A program made the position numbers and the translations under genes. A model generated the notes under the pieces. The model saw only the letters and a program-made list of their open reading frames with translations. It was not told the DNA's origin and ran no database searches. From DATATV01 sp035551355 (GTDB lineage: Bacteria > Actinomycetota > Actinomycetes > Mycobacteriales > Pseudonocardiaceae), in the NCBI GenBank assembly GCA_035551355.1, contig DASZNF010000068.1, forward strand, positions 4,795 through 68,794: DNA of 64,000 nucleotides, given 5' to 3'. Positions 1-8,729 of this stretch are shown here, in pieces (the first letter of the stretch is position 1; each line of letters opens with the position of its first letter).

Positions 1-1407
1 GTGCGGCGGGTATTGCTGGTCGACTCGACCCGTGCGGACGACGACTTCGGTGCGGCGATCGCCGCGTACCCGGCTGGCCGGTTCGTCTTCACCCCGTCGA
101 CCGATCCGGAGGCCGAGACCATGCTGATGCCTACCGGCGGGACCACCGGGGTGCCGAAACTGGTGCGGATGACTCATCGCGGCCAGTTGTCCGTGGCCTG
201 GAACGTCGGAGCGCTGATGGGCGCGGAACCCGATGGTGTGGTCGGGCACGGCATGCCGAACTTTCATTGCGGTGGAACCCTTTCGCTTGGACTGCGCACC
301 TTCCTCTATGGACAGACCCTGCTCACCCTGACCCCCGACGGGTTCCGCGACAAAGGGGTCGTGGAGAACTTCTGGGACATCGCGCGGCGCTATCGCATGA
401 CGTCACTGCTGGCGACGCCCACGACCGCCGCGGCGCTGCTCGCCGTTCCCGGCACCACGTCCGAGGGGCACAGCATCACCGACTTCCACTGTGGTGGCAG
501 CACGGTGCCGCCGACTCTGGTGCGCGCGTTCCATGAACGGTTCGGCATCTGGCTCCGGGAGAACTGGGGCATGACCGAGGTGCACGGCACCATGACCGGG
601 CATCCTGGCGGAGATCGCGAGCCGCGCGTGGGCTCCGCCGGCCTACCCCTCCCGTTCGTCCGCGTGAAGGCGGTCGAGGTCGACGAGACCAATACCGTCG
701 TCCGCGAGTGCGCGGTGGGCGAGCGAGGGCTTCTGGTGTTCGGCACGGAGACGGTCACCTCCGGCTACCTCGATCCGGAGCAGGACCGCGAGCTGTTCGT
801 CCACGGCTTGGACGAGGGCCGGTGCTGGGCGAGTACCGGGGATCTCGGCACGGTCGACGAGGACGGCTATGTCTGGATCTTCGGACGCGCCAAGGATCTG
901 ATCATCCGTGGTGGGCACAACATCGATCCGGCGCCGATCGAGGAGACCATCGCCGCACACCCGGCCGTGCACCTGGCCGCCGCGGTCGGTCGGCCGGATC
1001 CGGTCAAAGGTGAGCTGCCCATCGTTTTCGTGCAACTCAACGAGGGTATGACGGCCGGCTCCGCGGAACTGATCGAGTTCTGCCGGGAAAGGACTCATGA
1101 GCGGGCTTCGGTGCCGGTCGAGATCATCGTGCTCGATCGCCTGCCCCTGACACCGGTCGGGAAGATAGCCAAGCCGGTGTTGCGCAGGAAGGCGATCGAG
1201 CGAGTTGTCGGCGCGGTGGCCGACGCGGTGCTGGACGGCGCCGCGGCTCACCAGGTCAGCGTGGACAACTCCGGTTTGCGGCCGGTGGCGGTCGTGACCG
1301 TCGAGGCGCTGGACGGGGATCGGCAGCAGCTGATCGAGACATTGCGTTCCGCGCTCGCCGGGTACGAGTTCGTTACCGACATCCGTACCGCGGCGGCCGC
1401 CGAGTGA
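1..1407 (+). CDS. Acyl-CoA ligase (AMP-binding), 5' truncated by window edge
   Basis: ANL-superfamily ligase that activates a carboxylic acid to an acyl-AMP and then an acyl-CoA. Seen here are the P-loop PTGGTTGVPK near residue 44 of the visible part, the hinge region STGDLG and GRAKDLIIRGGHNIDP near residues 278-308, and the catalytic Lys region VGKIAKPVLRR near 386. Family members run to 500 residues or more before the C-terminus and carry about 150-200 residues ahead of the P-loop, so the true start lies upstream of the window and the GTG at base 1 is not to be trusted. About 70 residues follow the Lys motif, longer than usual. The substrate cannot be told. It converges on the next ligase gene. 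Confidence 0.9.
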   Translation: MRRVLLVDSTRADDDFGAAIAAYPAGRFVFTPSTDPEAETMLMPTGGTTGVPKLVRMTHRGQLSVAWNVGALMGAEPDGVVGHGMPNFHCGGTLSLGLRTFLYGQTLLTLTPDGFRDKGVVENFWDIARRYRMTSLLATPTTAAALLAVPGTTSEGHSITDFHCGGSTVPPTLVRAFHERFGIWLRENWGMTEVHGTMTGHPGGDREPRVGSAGLPLPFVRVKAVEVDETNTVVRECAVGERGLLVFGTETVTSGYLDPEQDRELFVHGLDEGRCWASTGDLGTVDEDGYVWIFGRAKDLIIRGGHNIDPAPIEETIAAHPAVHLAAAVGRPDPVKGELPIVFVQLNEGMTAGSAELIEFCRERTHERASVPVEIIVLDRLPLTPVGKIAKPVLRRKAIERVVGAVADAVLDGAAAHQVSVDNSGLRPVAVVTVEALDGDRQQLIETLRSALAGYEFVTDIRTAAAAE

Positions 1408-1417
1408 CATGAGGATT

Positions 1418-1452
1418 CGGCGGCGGGCGAGCCGGGTGCCTGCCCGCCGCCG
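1418..1452. terminator. Stem-loop between convergent ligase genes
   Basis: A perfect 11-bp inverted repeat CGGCGGCGGGC/GCCCGCCGCCG (1418-1428 and 1442-1452) with a 13-nt loop fills the 54-bp gap between the two convergent CoA ligase genes. There is no T-run, as is common for GC-rich actinomycete terminators. Its position supports a two-way terminator. Confidence 0.6.
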
Positions 1453-1461
1453 GGCTTCCTG

Positions 1462-3126
1462 TCACCGCGCGATCGGTTCCGTTTCCGCTGTGGTGCTCGA
1501 GCTGCGGATCTCGTCGAAGGTGAGCGTGCCCTCCTCGAATCGCCTGTGCAGCACGAACTTCTGGATCTTCCCGCTGGGCGTGGCCGGCATCTCGTCGACG
1601 AACGCCCAGTAGACCGGCGTCTTGTGGGGCGCGATCTCGGACCGCAGGTAGGCGGTCAGGTCCTCAAGGGAGGGACGTGCGAAACCCGCCCGAAGGGTGA
1701 CGACGGCGCCGATCTGCTCCCCCCAGGTCGGATCGGGCACGCCGATCACCGCGGCGTACTCGATGGCCGGGTGGTCGCCGAGCGCGGCCTCGATCTCGGC
1801 GGGGTAGATGTTGAGCCCACCGCGGATGATCATGTCCTTCATCCGGCCGCGGATACTGATGAACCCGCGTTCGTCCATCGAGCCGAGGTCGCCCATGTGC
1901 AGCCATCCGGCGGCGTCGATCGCCGAGGCGGTCTCGGCCTCCATCCGGAAGTAGCCGAGCATGTTCTGGTAGCCGCGGCAGCAGATCTCGCCGGTCTGCT
2001 CCAGCGCGACCGGCTCACCCGTGGTCGGATCGGCGATCTTGACCTCGAGTTGCGGCAACGGCCGGCCGACCGTCTCGGCCTGGTCGTCGGGGGCGTCGGT
2101 CACCCGCGTCTGGCTGACCACTCCGTGTGCTTCGGTCTGTCCGAAAAGGATGCTGAACTGGCAGTCGAGCAGCTTCTGGGTCTTGCGGACCAACGAGGCC
2201 GGCACCGAGGCCGCTCCGCTCAGAATCGTCTGTACGCTGCTCAGATCGCGCCGTGCGCGGTCGGGATGGTCGAGCATCGCGATCAACATGGTCGGAACGA
2301 CCAGGGTGTGCGTGCCGCGATAGGTCTCGAAGGCTTCGAGGAGGAGCGCCGGGTCGAAGCCGGGCAGGATCACGAACGTGCCCCGTTTGGCCCAGGCTCC
2401 GAACGAGGTGACCGCGCCGCCGCCGATGTGGTACATCGGCATTGCGTTGACATATACGCCGCCGTCGCTCATGCCGGCGCGTTCGGCGACGTGCCGGGCT
2501 TCGTTCACCAGACCCTTGTGGTGCAGCATCGCTCCCTTGGGAAATCCAGTCGTTCCAGAGGTGTACTGGATCTGGATCACGTCCTCGGGGGCGACCGCGG
2601 GCAGTTCGCGATCCGGGTCTTCGGTGTCGAGGAACTCGTCCCAGTCGCCGAACGTGACGATCTTTCGCAGCTCGGGGGTCGCACCGCGGATCTCGTCGAT
2701 CAGGGCGCGCATGGCGAAACCGCGGTGGTGCTCCGGACAGAACAGCCCTGCCGCTGCCGACTGCCGGAGCACGAAGCTCATCTCCCGGGCGCGGTAGGCC
2801 GGATTGAGCGCGACCAGCACCATGCCGGCCAGGGCGACACCGTGTTGCAGGACGATCCACTTCGCACTGTTGGGCGCCCAGACGGCGATACGGTCGCCGG
2901 GGGCGAACGTGGCCAGCAGCGCACGTGCGACGCGTTCGGCGTCGGCCAGCAATTCGGCGTAGGTCCAGCTTTGCCGGGTGTCGGGGTCCGGCCCGCAGTC
3001 GACCAGCGCCAAGCGGTCCGGCACGGTCGCGGCGGCGTGCCGAAGCGTGTCGCACAGCGTGCTGTCGTACACCTCTCCCGGCTCGGCCGGCCAGTACGAC
3101 GTCTCCAGAAGCCGGGCGTCGGACAT
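1462..3126 (-). CDS. Long/medium-chain acyl-CoA ligase (FadD-like)
   Basis: A 554-residue ATP-dependent acyl-CoA synthetase. It shows the P-loop YTSGTTGFPKG near residues 187-198, the FGQTEAHG acid-binding segment, the hinge GRMKDMIIRGGLNIYPAEIE near 425-440 and the catalytic Lys motif TPSGKIQKFVLHR near 515. The start ATG at 3126 was chosen because AAAGGAG lies 8 nt upstream; an in-frame extension to 3189 would run through the operator. The promoter carries a perfect TTGGTCTGACCAA palindrome shared with other catabolic promoters of this window. The domain architecture matches fatty or aryl/alicyclic acid ligases of actinobacteria; the substrate is unknown. It is divergent from the PaaX-type regulator. 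Confidence 0.9.
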   Translation of the reverse strand: MSDARLLETSYWPAEPGEVYDSTLCDTLRHAAATVPDRLALVDCGPDPDTRQSWTYAELLADAERVARALLATFAPGDRIAVWAPNSAKWIVLQHGVALAGMVLVALNPAYRAREMSFVLRQSAAAGLFCPEHHRGFAMRALIDEIRGATPELRKIVTFGDWDEFLDTEDPDRELPAVAPEDVIQIQYTSGTTGFPKGAMLHHKGLVNEARHVAERAGMSDGGVYVNAMPMYHIGGGAVTSFGAWAKRGTFVILPGFDPALLLEAFETYRGTHTLVVPTMLIAMLDHPDRARRDLSSVQTILSGAASVPASLVRKTQKLLDCQFSILFGQTEAHGVVSQTRVTDAPDDQAETVGRPLPQLEVKIADPTTGEPVALEQTGEICCRGYQNMLGYFRMEAETASAIDAAGWLHMGDLGSMDERGFISIRGRMKDMIIRGGLNIYPAEIEAALGDHPAIEYAAVIGVPDPTWGEQIGAVVTLRAGFARPSLEDLTAYLRSEIAPHKTPVYWAFVDEMPATPSGKIQKFVLHRRFEEGTLTFDEIRSSSTTAETEPIAR

Positions 3127-3176
3127 CTCGCTACTCCTTTGTATCGATGTGACTCCGGTCACCGCAGTGTACAGAT

Positions 3177-3189
3177 TTGGTCTGACCAA
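3177..3189. promoter_or_regulatory. FadR/GntR-type operator box 1
   Basis: TTGGTCTGACCAA is a perfect 13-bp palindrome, 51 bp upstream of the ligase start at 3126. It fits the TGGTNNNACCA consensus known for FadR-subfamily GntR regulators, and near-identical copies sit at 16606, 25499, 28136, 32108, 33218, 49036 and 50053. Read toward the ligase gene, a TACACT -10-like hexamer follows the box. Confidence 0.7.
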
Positions 3190-3240
3190 GCAAACGGTCT
3201 GTTCAAAAATAGTACGACGCGACGCAAGCCCTAGTTACGT

Positions 3241-3254
3241 TCAATGTAGATTGA
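3241..3254. promoter_or_regulatory. Short dyad upstream of PaaX-type gene
   Basis: TCAATgtagATTGA is a perfect 5+4+5 inverted repeat 56 bp upstream of the PaaX-family start. It is a candidate autoregulatory site for that protein; the assignment rests only on position. Confidence 0.35.
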
Positions 3255-3310
3255 CGAGGAGGTTCGATACCCTTTTCGACGTGCCGAACACCGACCACCA
3301 GGAGACGCGG

Positions 3311-4165
3311 ATGCCGACCCCCGGGGCGCTGGAGATCGCGCCACGCGAGTCCGCCGACGCGTCGCTGACCCACGGCAGCGCGCGGTCGCTGCTCATCACC
3401 ATCCTGGGCGAGCTGGTGTGGCCGGCCGGACAACCGGTGTGGACCTCGACCCTGGTCCGGATCTTCCAGGGCCTGGGAATCGAACAGCAGGCGGCCCGGC
3501 AGGCGATCGCCCGCGCGTCGGCCTCCGGCTGGATCACCGCGGAACGTCAGGGGCGCGAGGTGCGGTGGACGCTCACCGGCAAACTCGTCCACATCTTCGA
3601 AACCGGTTCCCATCGCGTCTACTCGTTGAGTGATCCGTTCACCAGCTGGGACGGTACGTGGCTGACCCTGTGGGTGATCATCCCGCAGGCGCTGCGCCGG
3701 GCTCGCCGACCGCTCTACGCGGGCCTGACCTGGGCCGGTTTCGGCAACCCGGCACCGGGGCTGTGGCTTACGCCGCATGTCGAACGATCCGACGAGGTCG
3801 GCAGCCTCCTCGAGCAGCTTGAGCTCAAGCAGCACACGATCGCCTTCACCGGCAATCTCGCCGGCGTCGGGCTCCCGCAGCAGGAGATCGTGGCGCGCGG
3901 CTGGGACCTGGCGGCCCTGCGGTCCCGGTACCAGTCGGTGTGGGAGTCGATCGACGGCCTGCGCCCGCTGACCGCGGACGAAACCCTGTACACGCACATC
4001 CGCATGATCAGCGAGTGGCAGGAGTTCCCCCGGGTGGACCCCCAGTTGCCCGAAGCCATCCTGCCCGACTGGATCGGCCGACGCGTGGCCCGGCGGATAG
4101 AGGTGTTGCGAGCCCAGTGGACGCCGATCGTGCGGAGCCGATTCGCCGAACTCAACACGGCCTGA
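3311..4165 (+). CDS. PaaX-family transcriptional regulator
   Basis: A 284-residue protein of the PaaX family, the aryl-CoA-responsive repressors first known from phenylacetate catabolism. The N-terminal winged-helix region contains the family hallmarks ARSLLITILGELV, then WTSTLVRIFQGLGI and AARQAIARASASGW near residues 25-75, followed by REVRWTLT. The central WDGTWLTLW and AGLTWAGFG segments and the C-terminal PaaX domain are also present. The start ATG at 3311 has AGGAG about 8 nt upstream. It lies divergent from the ligase at 3126 and 31 bp before a thioesterase gene that it may be cotranscribed with. Family knowledge suggests a CoA thioester as inducer; that is not shown here. Confidence 0.9.
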   Translation: MPTPGALEIAPRESADASLTHGSARSLLITILGELVWPAGQPVWTSTLVRIFQGLGIEQQAARQAIARASASGWITAERQGREVRWTLTGKLVHIFETGSHRVYSLSDPFTSWDGTWLTLWVIIPQALRRARRPLYAGLTWAGFGNPAPGLWLTPHVERSDEVGSLLEQLELKQHTIAFTGNLAGVGLPQQEIVARGWDLAALRSRYQSVWESIDGLRPLTADETLYTHIRMISEWQEFPRVDPQLPEAILPDWIGRRVARRIEVLRAQWTPIVRSRFAELNTA

Positions 4166-4196
4166 TCCACCGGCCGCCCGGTATGGAGAAACCTGA

Positions 4197-5009
4197 ATGG
4201 ACACTGTGACGTCGAGTCACGACCGGCACGCCAATCTCCCCGGCGGGCCCGAGACCATGTTCGCCGTTGACGGAGTGGTCGCCGCCGACGCCGGGTGCCG
4301 TGGCTTCATGTCCAGCGGCCCCTGGTCGAGCGGACCGCCGAATGCGGCCGCGATCGGCGTGCTGGCCGACAACGTGCTCGGGTACGCGCTCATCGCGGAG
4401 GCGCCCGTCGGCTGGTGGTCGGTCAGCACCGAGATCTCGCTCGATTTCCTTCGCCCGCTGCCTTCCGACGGAACCCGGATGACCGCCGAGGGACGCGTCG
4501 TCCACGCAGCTCCGGGAACCGGACTGGCCGAGGGAGCGGTGTTCGCGGCCGACGGCGAGGCGGTCGCCCGGTGCCGCCAGTGGGGCCGGTACGTCGAGGC
4601 CGGCCCGACCCGCGACACCGACCACACTCCCTACCTCGGCGCCTGCCGTTCGGTCACCGAACTGGCCGATAACCTCCTGGCCGGCGCGGCGGCCGTCGAC
4701 GGGCGTGCCTGGCTTTCACTACCCATCGACGAAGACCTGGTCAACCCGCTACGGACACTGCACGGCGGAATCACTCTCTGGCTGACCGAGTTCCTGGCCC
4801 ACCGTGCGGTCGGCTCGGTGGCCGAGAACCTGTTGCCGGCCTCGTTGAACGTCAGCTATTTGCGTCCGTTGCGCCAGGGTGACCTCGCCACGTTTCGCGC
4901 CGAGGTCACCAGCTGTGGCCGCAGGCTGGCGGTGACGCGGGTGACGGCAGCCGACGAAGCCGGCAAACTCTGCATCGTCGCCTCCGCGCACCACCACGGC
5001 CCGCACTGA
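4197..5009 (+). CDS. Double hot-dog acyl-CoA thioesterase (PaaI-like)
   Basis: A 270-residue protein with two tandem hot-dog domains. The first half carries STEISLDFLRPLP and the second NPLRTLHGGI near residue 182 and SLNVSYLRPL, the usual PaaI/YbgC-type signatures. It would hydrolyse acyl-CoA to free acid and CoA, often to release CoA from dead-end intermediates. The start ATG at 4197 follows GGAG by 9 nt. It lies 31 bp after the PaaX-type regulator and ends 3 bp from the convergent nitronate monooxygenase gene. Substrate unknown. Confidence 0.82.
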   Translation: MDTVTSSHDRHANLPGGPETMFAVDGVVAADAGCRGFMSSGPWSSGPPNAAAIGVLADNVLGYALIAEAPVGWWSVSTEISLDFLRPLPSDGTRMTAEGRVVHAAPGTGLAEGAVFAADGEAVARCRQWGRYVEAGPTRDTDHTPYLGACRSVTELADNLLAGAAAVDGRAWLSLPIDEDLVNPLRTLHGGITLWLTEFLAHRAVGSVAENLLPASLNVSYLRPLRQGDLATFRAEVTSCGRRLAVTRVTAADEAGKLCIVASAHHHGPH

Positions 5010-5012
5010 GGA

Positions 5013-6065
5013 TCAAGCGCCGCCCGCAGCGGATGGAAGGCGCGCTGCCAGCGATCGCAGGATGTCGGCCGCCTCGGCCGCCATCCGGGGCACGAACTCC
5101 GCGACGTCCACCACGTCGGTGATCGCTGCGGCGACCTGGCCGGTCATCACCAGGCTGTGTTCGGTGTCGCCCTCGGTCTGGGCCCGCTGCATGGACTCGA
5201 TCTTCCACCGGATCAGCTCGACCGGGTCCGCGCTCGGCCCATCGTGTCCTGCGGTGCCGTCGAGCAGTTGCCGGGCAGCCGCGTTGCGCAGCCCACGGCA
5301 CGGACCGTACACGCCGTCGAACGCCACATCGTCTCCTTCCCGTGCGTCCAGGAGGGCTTGGATGTACGCCGGGTGCCAGTCGGAGTTGGCGGTGCTGGTG
5401 ATGAATCGGGTGCCCATCGCCACCCCTTCGGCGCCGAGGGCCAGTGCGGCAGCCAGTCCGCGTCCGTCCCTCGCCCCACCGGTGAGCAGCACCGGCACGT
5501 CCACCGTCTCGGTCACGTTGGGCACCAGCACGAAACTGTGCACCGCCTTGCTCGGCGCGTGCCCACCCATCTCGAAGCCCGCCGCGATCACCACGTCGAC
5601 CCCGGCATCGGCCGCCTTCACGGCTTGCCTGGTGGCGCCGACCTTGTGCTGGTGGACCAGGCCGGCGTCCTTGACCAGGCCGATGTAGTCGCCGGGGAAA
5701 CCGGCCGACGTGGTCAGCACACGCAGCCGTCGTTCGATGGCCGAATCGGCCTCTCGGGCCTGCAGCGCGGTGCGGATATAGATGTCGGTGAACGGAAGTA
5801 CGTCACCGTTGCTGTCCACTCCGACCGGGATGTTCACGGCGAAGGGACGATCGGTGAGCGAGGCGCACTCCTCGATGTGGTCCCGGAACGTCCGTGCGCC
5901 CGCCGCGATGTCCTCCGGCATTCCCGGCATCGACACAGTGCCGAGCCCACCGGCATTCGAAACGGCGGCCGCGAGTTTGGGTGTGCGAAAGGGGCCGAGC
6001 CCCTCCTGGACGATCGGGTGCTCGATACCCGTGAGCTGGGTGTAGCGGTTGACGATCGGCGGCAT
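5013..6065 (-). CDS. Nitronate monooxygenase / NPD-type FMN oxidoreductase
   Basis: A 350-residue TIM-barrel flavoprotein of the 2-nitropropane dioxygenase family. Motifs seen are HPIVQEGLGPF at the start, SNAGGLGTVSMPG, VVIAAGFEMGGHAPS and LLTGGARDGRGLAAALALGA, the last two forming the FMN phosphate site. The ATG at 6065 is chosen because ACAGGAG stands 6 nt upstream; an in-frame start 27 nt further up lacks a site. Members oxidise nitronates or act as FMN-linked reductases on unsaturated acyl groups, so the role here is open. It faces away from the benzoyl-CoA-reductase-like operon and shares a 99-bp intergenic region with it. Confidence 0.85.
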   Translation of the reverse strand: MPPIVNRYTQLTGIEHPIVQEGLGPFRTPKLAAAVSNAGGLGTVSMPGMPEDIAAGARTFRDHIEECASLTDRPFAVNIPVGVDSNGDVLPFTDIYIRTALQAREADSAIERRLRVLTTSAGFPGDYIGLVKDAGLVHQHKVGATRQAVKAADAGVDVVIAAGFEMGGHAPSKAVHSFVLVPNVTETVDVPVLLTGGARDGRGLAAALALGAEGVAMGTRFITSTANSDWHPAYIQALLDAREGDDVAFDGVYGPCRGLRNAAARQLLDGTAGHDGPSADPVELIRWKIESMQRAQTEGDTEHSLVMTGQVAAAITDVVDVAEFVPRMAAEAADILRSLAARLPSAAGGA

Positions 6066-6164
6066 CGTGGACTCCTGTTCACCGTTGGACACTTTACTTA
6101 TGTTGAGATCCTGTCACGCTGAGCGTAGAGTATTGGATGACGTCGAGGAGAGGAATCGCCACCG

Positions 6165-7331
6165 ATGACCGATGCGTCGAGCGCAGCCATGGCGAAGCTG
6201 GTCGAGGTCGCCCGCGATCCTCGCGCCTACATCCAGCGGTGGCGGTCGGACCATCCCGACCGGCCGGTACTGGCGATCCTGCCGATGAATTTCCCCCGCG
6301 AGCTGGCCCTTGCGGTGGGCGCGCTGCCGGTGATCGTCCAGGACGACCAGCAGCCGGTCACCGAGGGCCGCGCGCTGCTGGCCGAGTTCTACTGCGGCTA
6401 CACCCGAAACCTCGCCGACCAGGTCGCGACCGGACGGTTCGAGGTCTACGACGCCCTGTTCTCCGCCGACCACTGCATCCAGCTGATCGGCGCGGCCGAC
6501 ATCGTGCGCTCGTCGAAGCCCGACACGACCGTGTTCCTCGGCATGTTCAACTCGTCGATGAACGACTCCTGGGCGTCCACCCGGGTCGCCGAGATGATGC
6601 GACGGATCCGGGCCGAACTGGAGGTGTTCACCGGCAAGGCCGTCGAGTCGGATGCGCTGCGGCGCAGTATCGCCGCCTACAACACCGATCGTCGGCTCAT
6701 CCGGCGGTTGCTCGACGAACGCAGTGCGGGCAACGCCGCGTTCGGCCCGGTCGAACTGCAGGACATCATCACCTCGAGCATGGTGATGGACCCCGGCGAA
6801 CACCACGCCCTGCTGGCCGAAGCCGTGGCCGGACAACGCAGTTCCGAACGGGACGACCGGGTGCGAGTGCACCTGTCCGGGCATCTGTGCCATGCGCCGC
6901 GACGCGAGCTGCTCGACGTGATCGAGGACAGCGGGACGCTGGTCGTCGACGACGACCTCTACCACGGTCGTCGCTATGCATCCACGGACGTCGCCGAAAC
7001 CGGCGACCCGCTGGCGGCGCTCGGCGAGTGGTACGCGCGGCGCAACGTCACGATCCCGTGCCCGACCAGGGTTCAGCAGGACGCCGACTGGGACGGCTAT
7101 CTCCTGCGGGCCGTCCAGGGGAGCGGTGCGGAAGCCGTCATTCACCTGATGCCGAAGTTCTGCGAACCACACATGCTCTATTACCCGGAACTGCGCAAAC
7201 GGCTCGACGAAGCGAACATCCCGCAGCTGCAGATCGAGACCGAACACGAGGGCATTCCGCTCGAATCCTTCCGGACGCGGATCGAAGCGCTGGTGGAACG
7301 TGCCCGCCGGCGCCGGCCTGCGCACGCCTGA
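6165..7331 (+). CDS. Benzoyl-CoA reductase / 2-hydroxyacyl-CoA dehydratase subunit, BcrC/HgdB type
   Basis: A 388-residue subunit of the BcrC/BadD/HgdB family. In characterised systems two such subunits each hold a [4Fe-4S] cluster and either reduce an aromatic acyl-CoA or dehydrate a 2-hydroxyacyl-CoA after ATP-driven electron injection. Cys-containing motifs are visible at FYCGYTRN near residue 75, HLSGHLCHAPRREL near 236 and the family signature KFCEPHMLYYPELRKRL near 330. Size matches both BcrC (about 385) and HgdB (about 380). It is the first gene of a three-gene operon. The 99-bp upstream gap includes a small dyad ACGCTgAGCGT at 6116-6126 of unknown meaning. Reductase versus dehydratase cannot be settled from sequence. 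Confidence 0.85.
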   Translation: MTDASSAAMAKLVEVARDPRAYIQRWRSDHPDRPVLAILPMNFPRELALAVGALPVIVQDDQQPVTEGRALLAEFYCGYTRNLADQVATGRFEVYDALFSADHCIQLIGAADIVRSSKPDTTVFLGMFNSSMNDSWASTRVAEMMRRIRAELEVFTGKAVESDALRRSIAAYNTDRRLIRRLLDERSAGNAAFGPVELQDIITSSMVMDPGEHHALLAEAVAGQRSSERDDRVRVHLSGHLCHAPRRELLDVIEDSGTLVVDDDLYHGRRYASTDVAETGDPLAALGEWYARRNVTIPCPTRVQQDADWDGYLLRAVQGSGAEAVIHLMPKFCEPHMLYYPELRKRLDEANIPQLQIETEHEGIPLESFRTRIEALVERARRRRPAHA

Positions 7332-7358
7332 CACCCGATCGACAGGAGACGACTCGCC

Positions 7359-8729
7359 ATGCTGGACACCGTCGAGAAGCCCGCCGAGGACAAGAGCAAC
7401 CGGCTCGGGATCACCCGGGTCGGTGGTCAGCTCATCTCCGACTACTGGGAAGACCTGTTCACCGCGCGGGAACAGGGCAAGCAGATCGTCTGGTACAACG
7501 GCGGCGCCCTCAACCCGATGTTCCAGGCGGCCGGGCTGGCCTGGTGCCACGGCGAGGCGTTCGCGGCCCGGCTGGCCGCGCAGCGGCTGGAGGGACCGGC
7601 GCAGCTGGCCGGCGCCGAATACGGCTACAACGCCGAACTCTGCTCCTATTCACGCACCCATCTGGGCTGCTCGGTGCTGACCCTGCAGGGCACCGAAGGC
7701 GATCAGACCGGGGTCGTGGGCGCGCACGATCAGGAGGTCCTGGCCGCGAAGCTGCCCGCTCCGGACTTCTTCGTCAACAACTACGCCGGGTGCAGCACCG
7801 GACAGCAGTGGGACGGCATCTCCTACCGGGTCTTCGGCAAGAAACTGCCGATCTTCAACATCTCCCACCCGTTCCTGTGGGGCAACAAACCCGATGCGGG
7901 CTACCTCACCGGGGAGGAGTGGGAGGACGCGTCGAAATTCGTCGCCGAACAACTGCGGACCCTCATCGGGTTCCTCGAACAGCAGACCGGGCGGCCGTTC
8001 GACTACGACGCGCTGTCGGAGAGCATGACCTACATCAAGCGCGCGGCCGAACTGCGGCGCGAGGGATTGGACCTGTGCAAGGCGAAACCCGCACCGGCAA
8101 CCTTCTGGGACTGGATCGCCAGTGTCGCCCCGATCAACTTCCTGCCCGGCGACCAGGCCCTGGTGGACTATTTCGCGGCGGTGCGCGACGAGATCCAGCA
8201 TCGCATCGACAACGGGATCTCCGCGGTCAAGGACGAACGGTACCGGCTGTACTTCGACGGCATCATGAATTGGAACAAACTCGGCTTCCTGTCAAGGAAG
8301 TTCGCCGAGTACGGCGTGGCGGTGCTGGCCGGGCGCTACATCCAGAACGCGTTCTGGCAGGAGCCCCAGCTGATCGACACCACCGACCCGATTCTCGGCA
8401 TGGCCCAGCATTATCTGCTGTGCCCGACCAACCACGGCGCGAAAACGCTGGAGTACCTGACCTTGCGGGACTGCGAAGAGTACGACCTGGACGGTCTGGT
8501 CTTCCACTCCACCCGCACCTGCCGGGCGTTCACCGGACCGCAGCGGCTGCTGGCCAAGTCGGCCCGGGACAAGCTGGGCATCCCGTCCATCTTCTTCGAG
8601 GGCGATGTGGCCGACGCGTCCTTCTACAAGGACGGTCTGCTGGAAGGCCGGTTGGTGGCGATGCTCGAGGCGATCGACGTGCGCCGTCGACGCGGGTCGC
8701 TGCCCGCGGAGTTCACCGGAATCGCATGA
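7359..8729 (+). CDS. Benzoyl-CoA reductase / 2-hydroxyacyl-CoA dehydratase subunit, BcrB/HgdA type
   Basis: A 456-residue partner of the preceding subunit. Conserved cysteine motifs are ELCSYSRTHLGCSV near residues 93-106, NNYAGCSTGQQWDG near 140, LLCPTNHGAKTLEYL near 353 and FHSTRTCRAFTGPQ near 382; the last resembles the HxxRxCK/R signature of BcrB/BadE. It begins 27 bp after the previous stop and overlaps the activator gene by ATGA, so the three gene products are likely made in fixed ratio. Cluster ligands and a CoA-ester pocket are inferred from the family. Such enzymes are oxygen sensitive, which is unusual next to P450 and Rieske oxygenases. Confidence 0.85.
   Translation: MLDTVEKPAEDKSNRLGITRVGGQLISDYWEDLFTAREQGKQIVWYNGGALNPMFQAAGLAWCHGEAFAARLAAQRLEGPAQLAGAEYGYNAELCSYSRTHLGCSVLTLQGTEGDQTGVVGAHDQEVLAAKLPAPDFFVNNYAGCSTGQQWDGISYRVFGKKLPIFNISHPFLWGNKPDAGYLTGEEWEDASKFVAEQLRTLIGFLEQQTGRPFDYDALSESMTYIKRAAELRREGLDLCKAKPAPATFWDWIASVAPINFLPGDQALVDYFAAVRDEIQHRIDNGISAVKDERYRLYFDGIMNWNKLGFLSRKFAEYGVAVLAGRYIQNAFWQEPQLIDTTDPILGMAQHYLLCPTNHGAKTLEYLTLRDCEEYDLDGLVFHSTRTCRAFTGPQRLLAKSARDKLGIPSIFFEGDVADASFYKDGLLEGRLVAMLEAIDVRRRRGSLPAEFTGIA

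Noticed and set aside
1546..3234. Long open frame antisense to the FadD-like ligase
   Set aside because: Its translation has no family motif and the opposite strand encodes a complete ligase; high GC makes long shadow frames common.
6137..8725. Apparent large fused protein running into the activator gene
   Set aside because: The first 860 residues are an out-of-frame shadow of the two BcrC/BcrB-like genes; only the part from 8726 matches a family and has an ATGA-coupled start.
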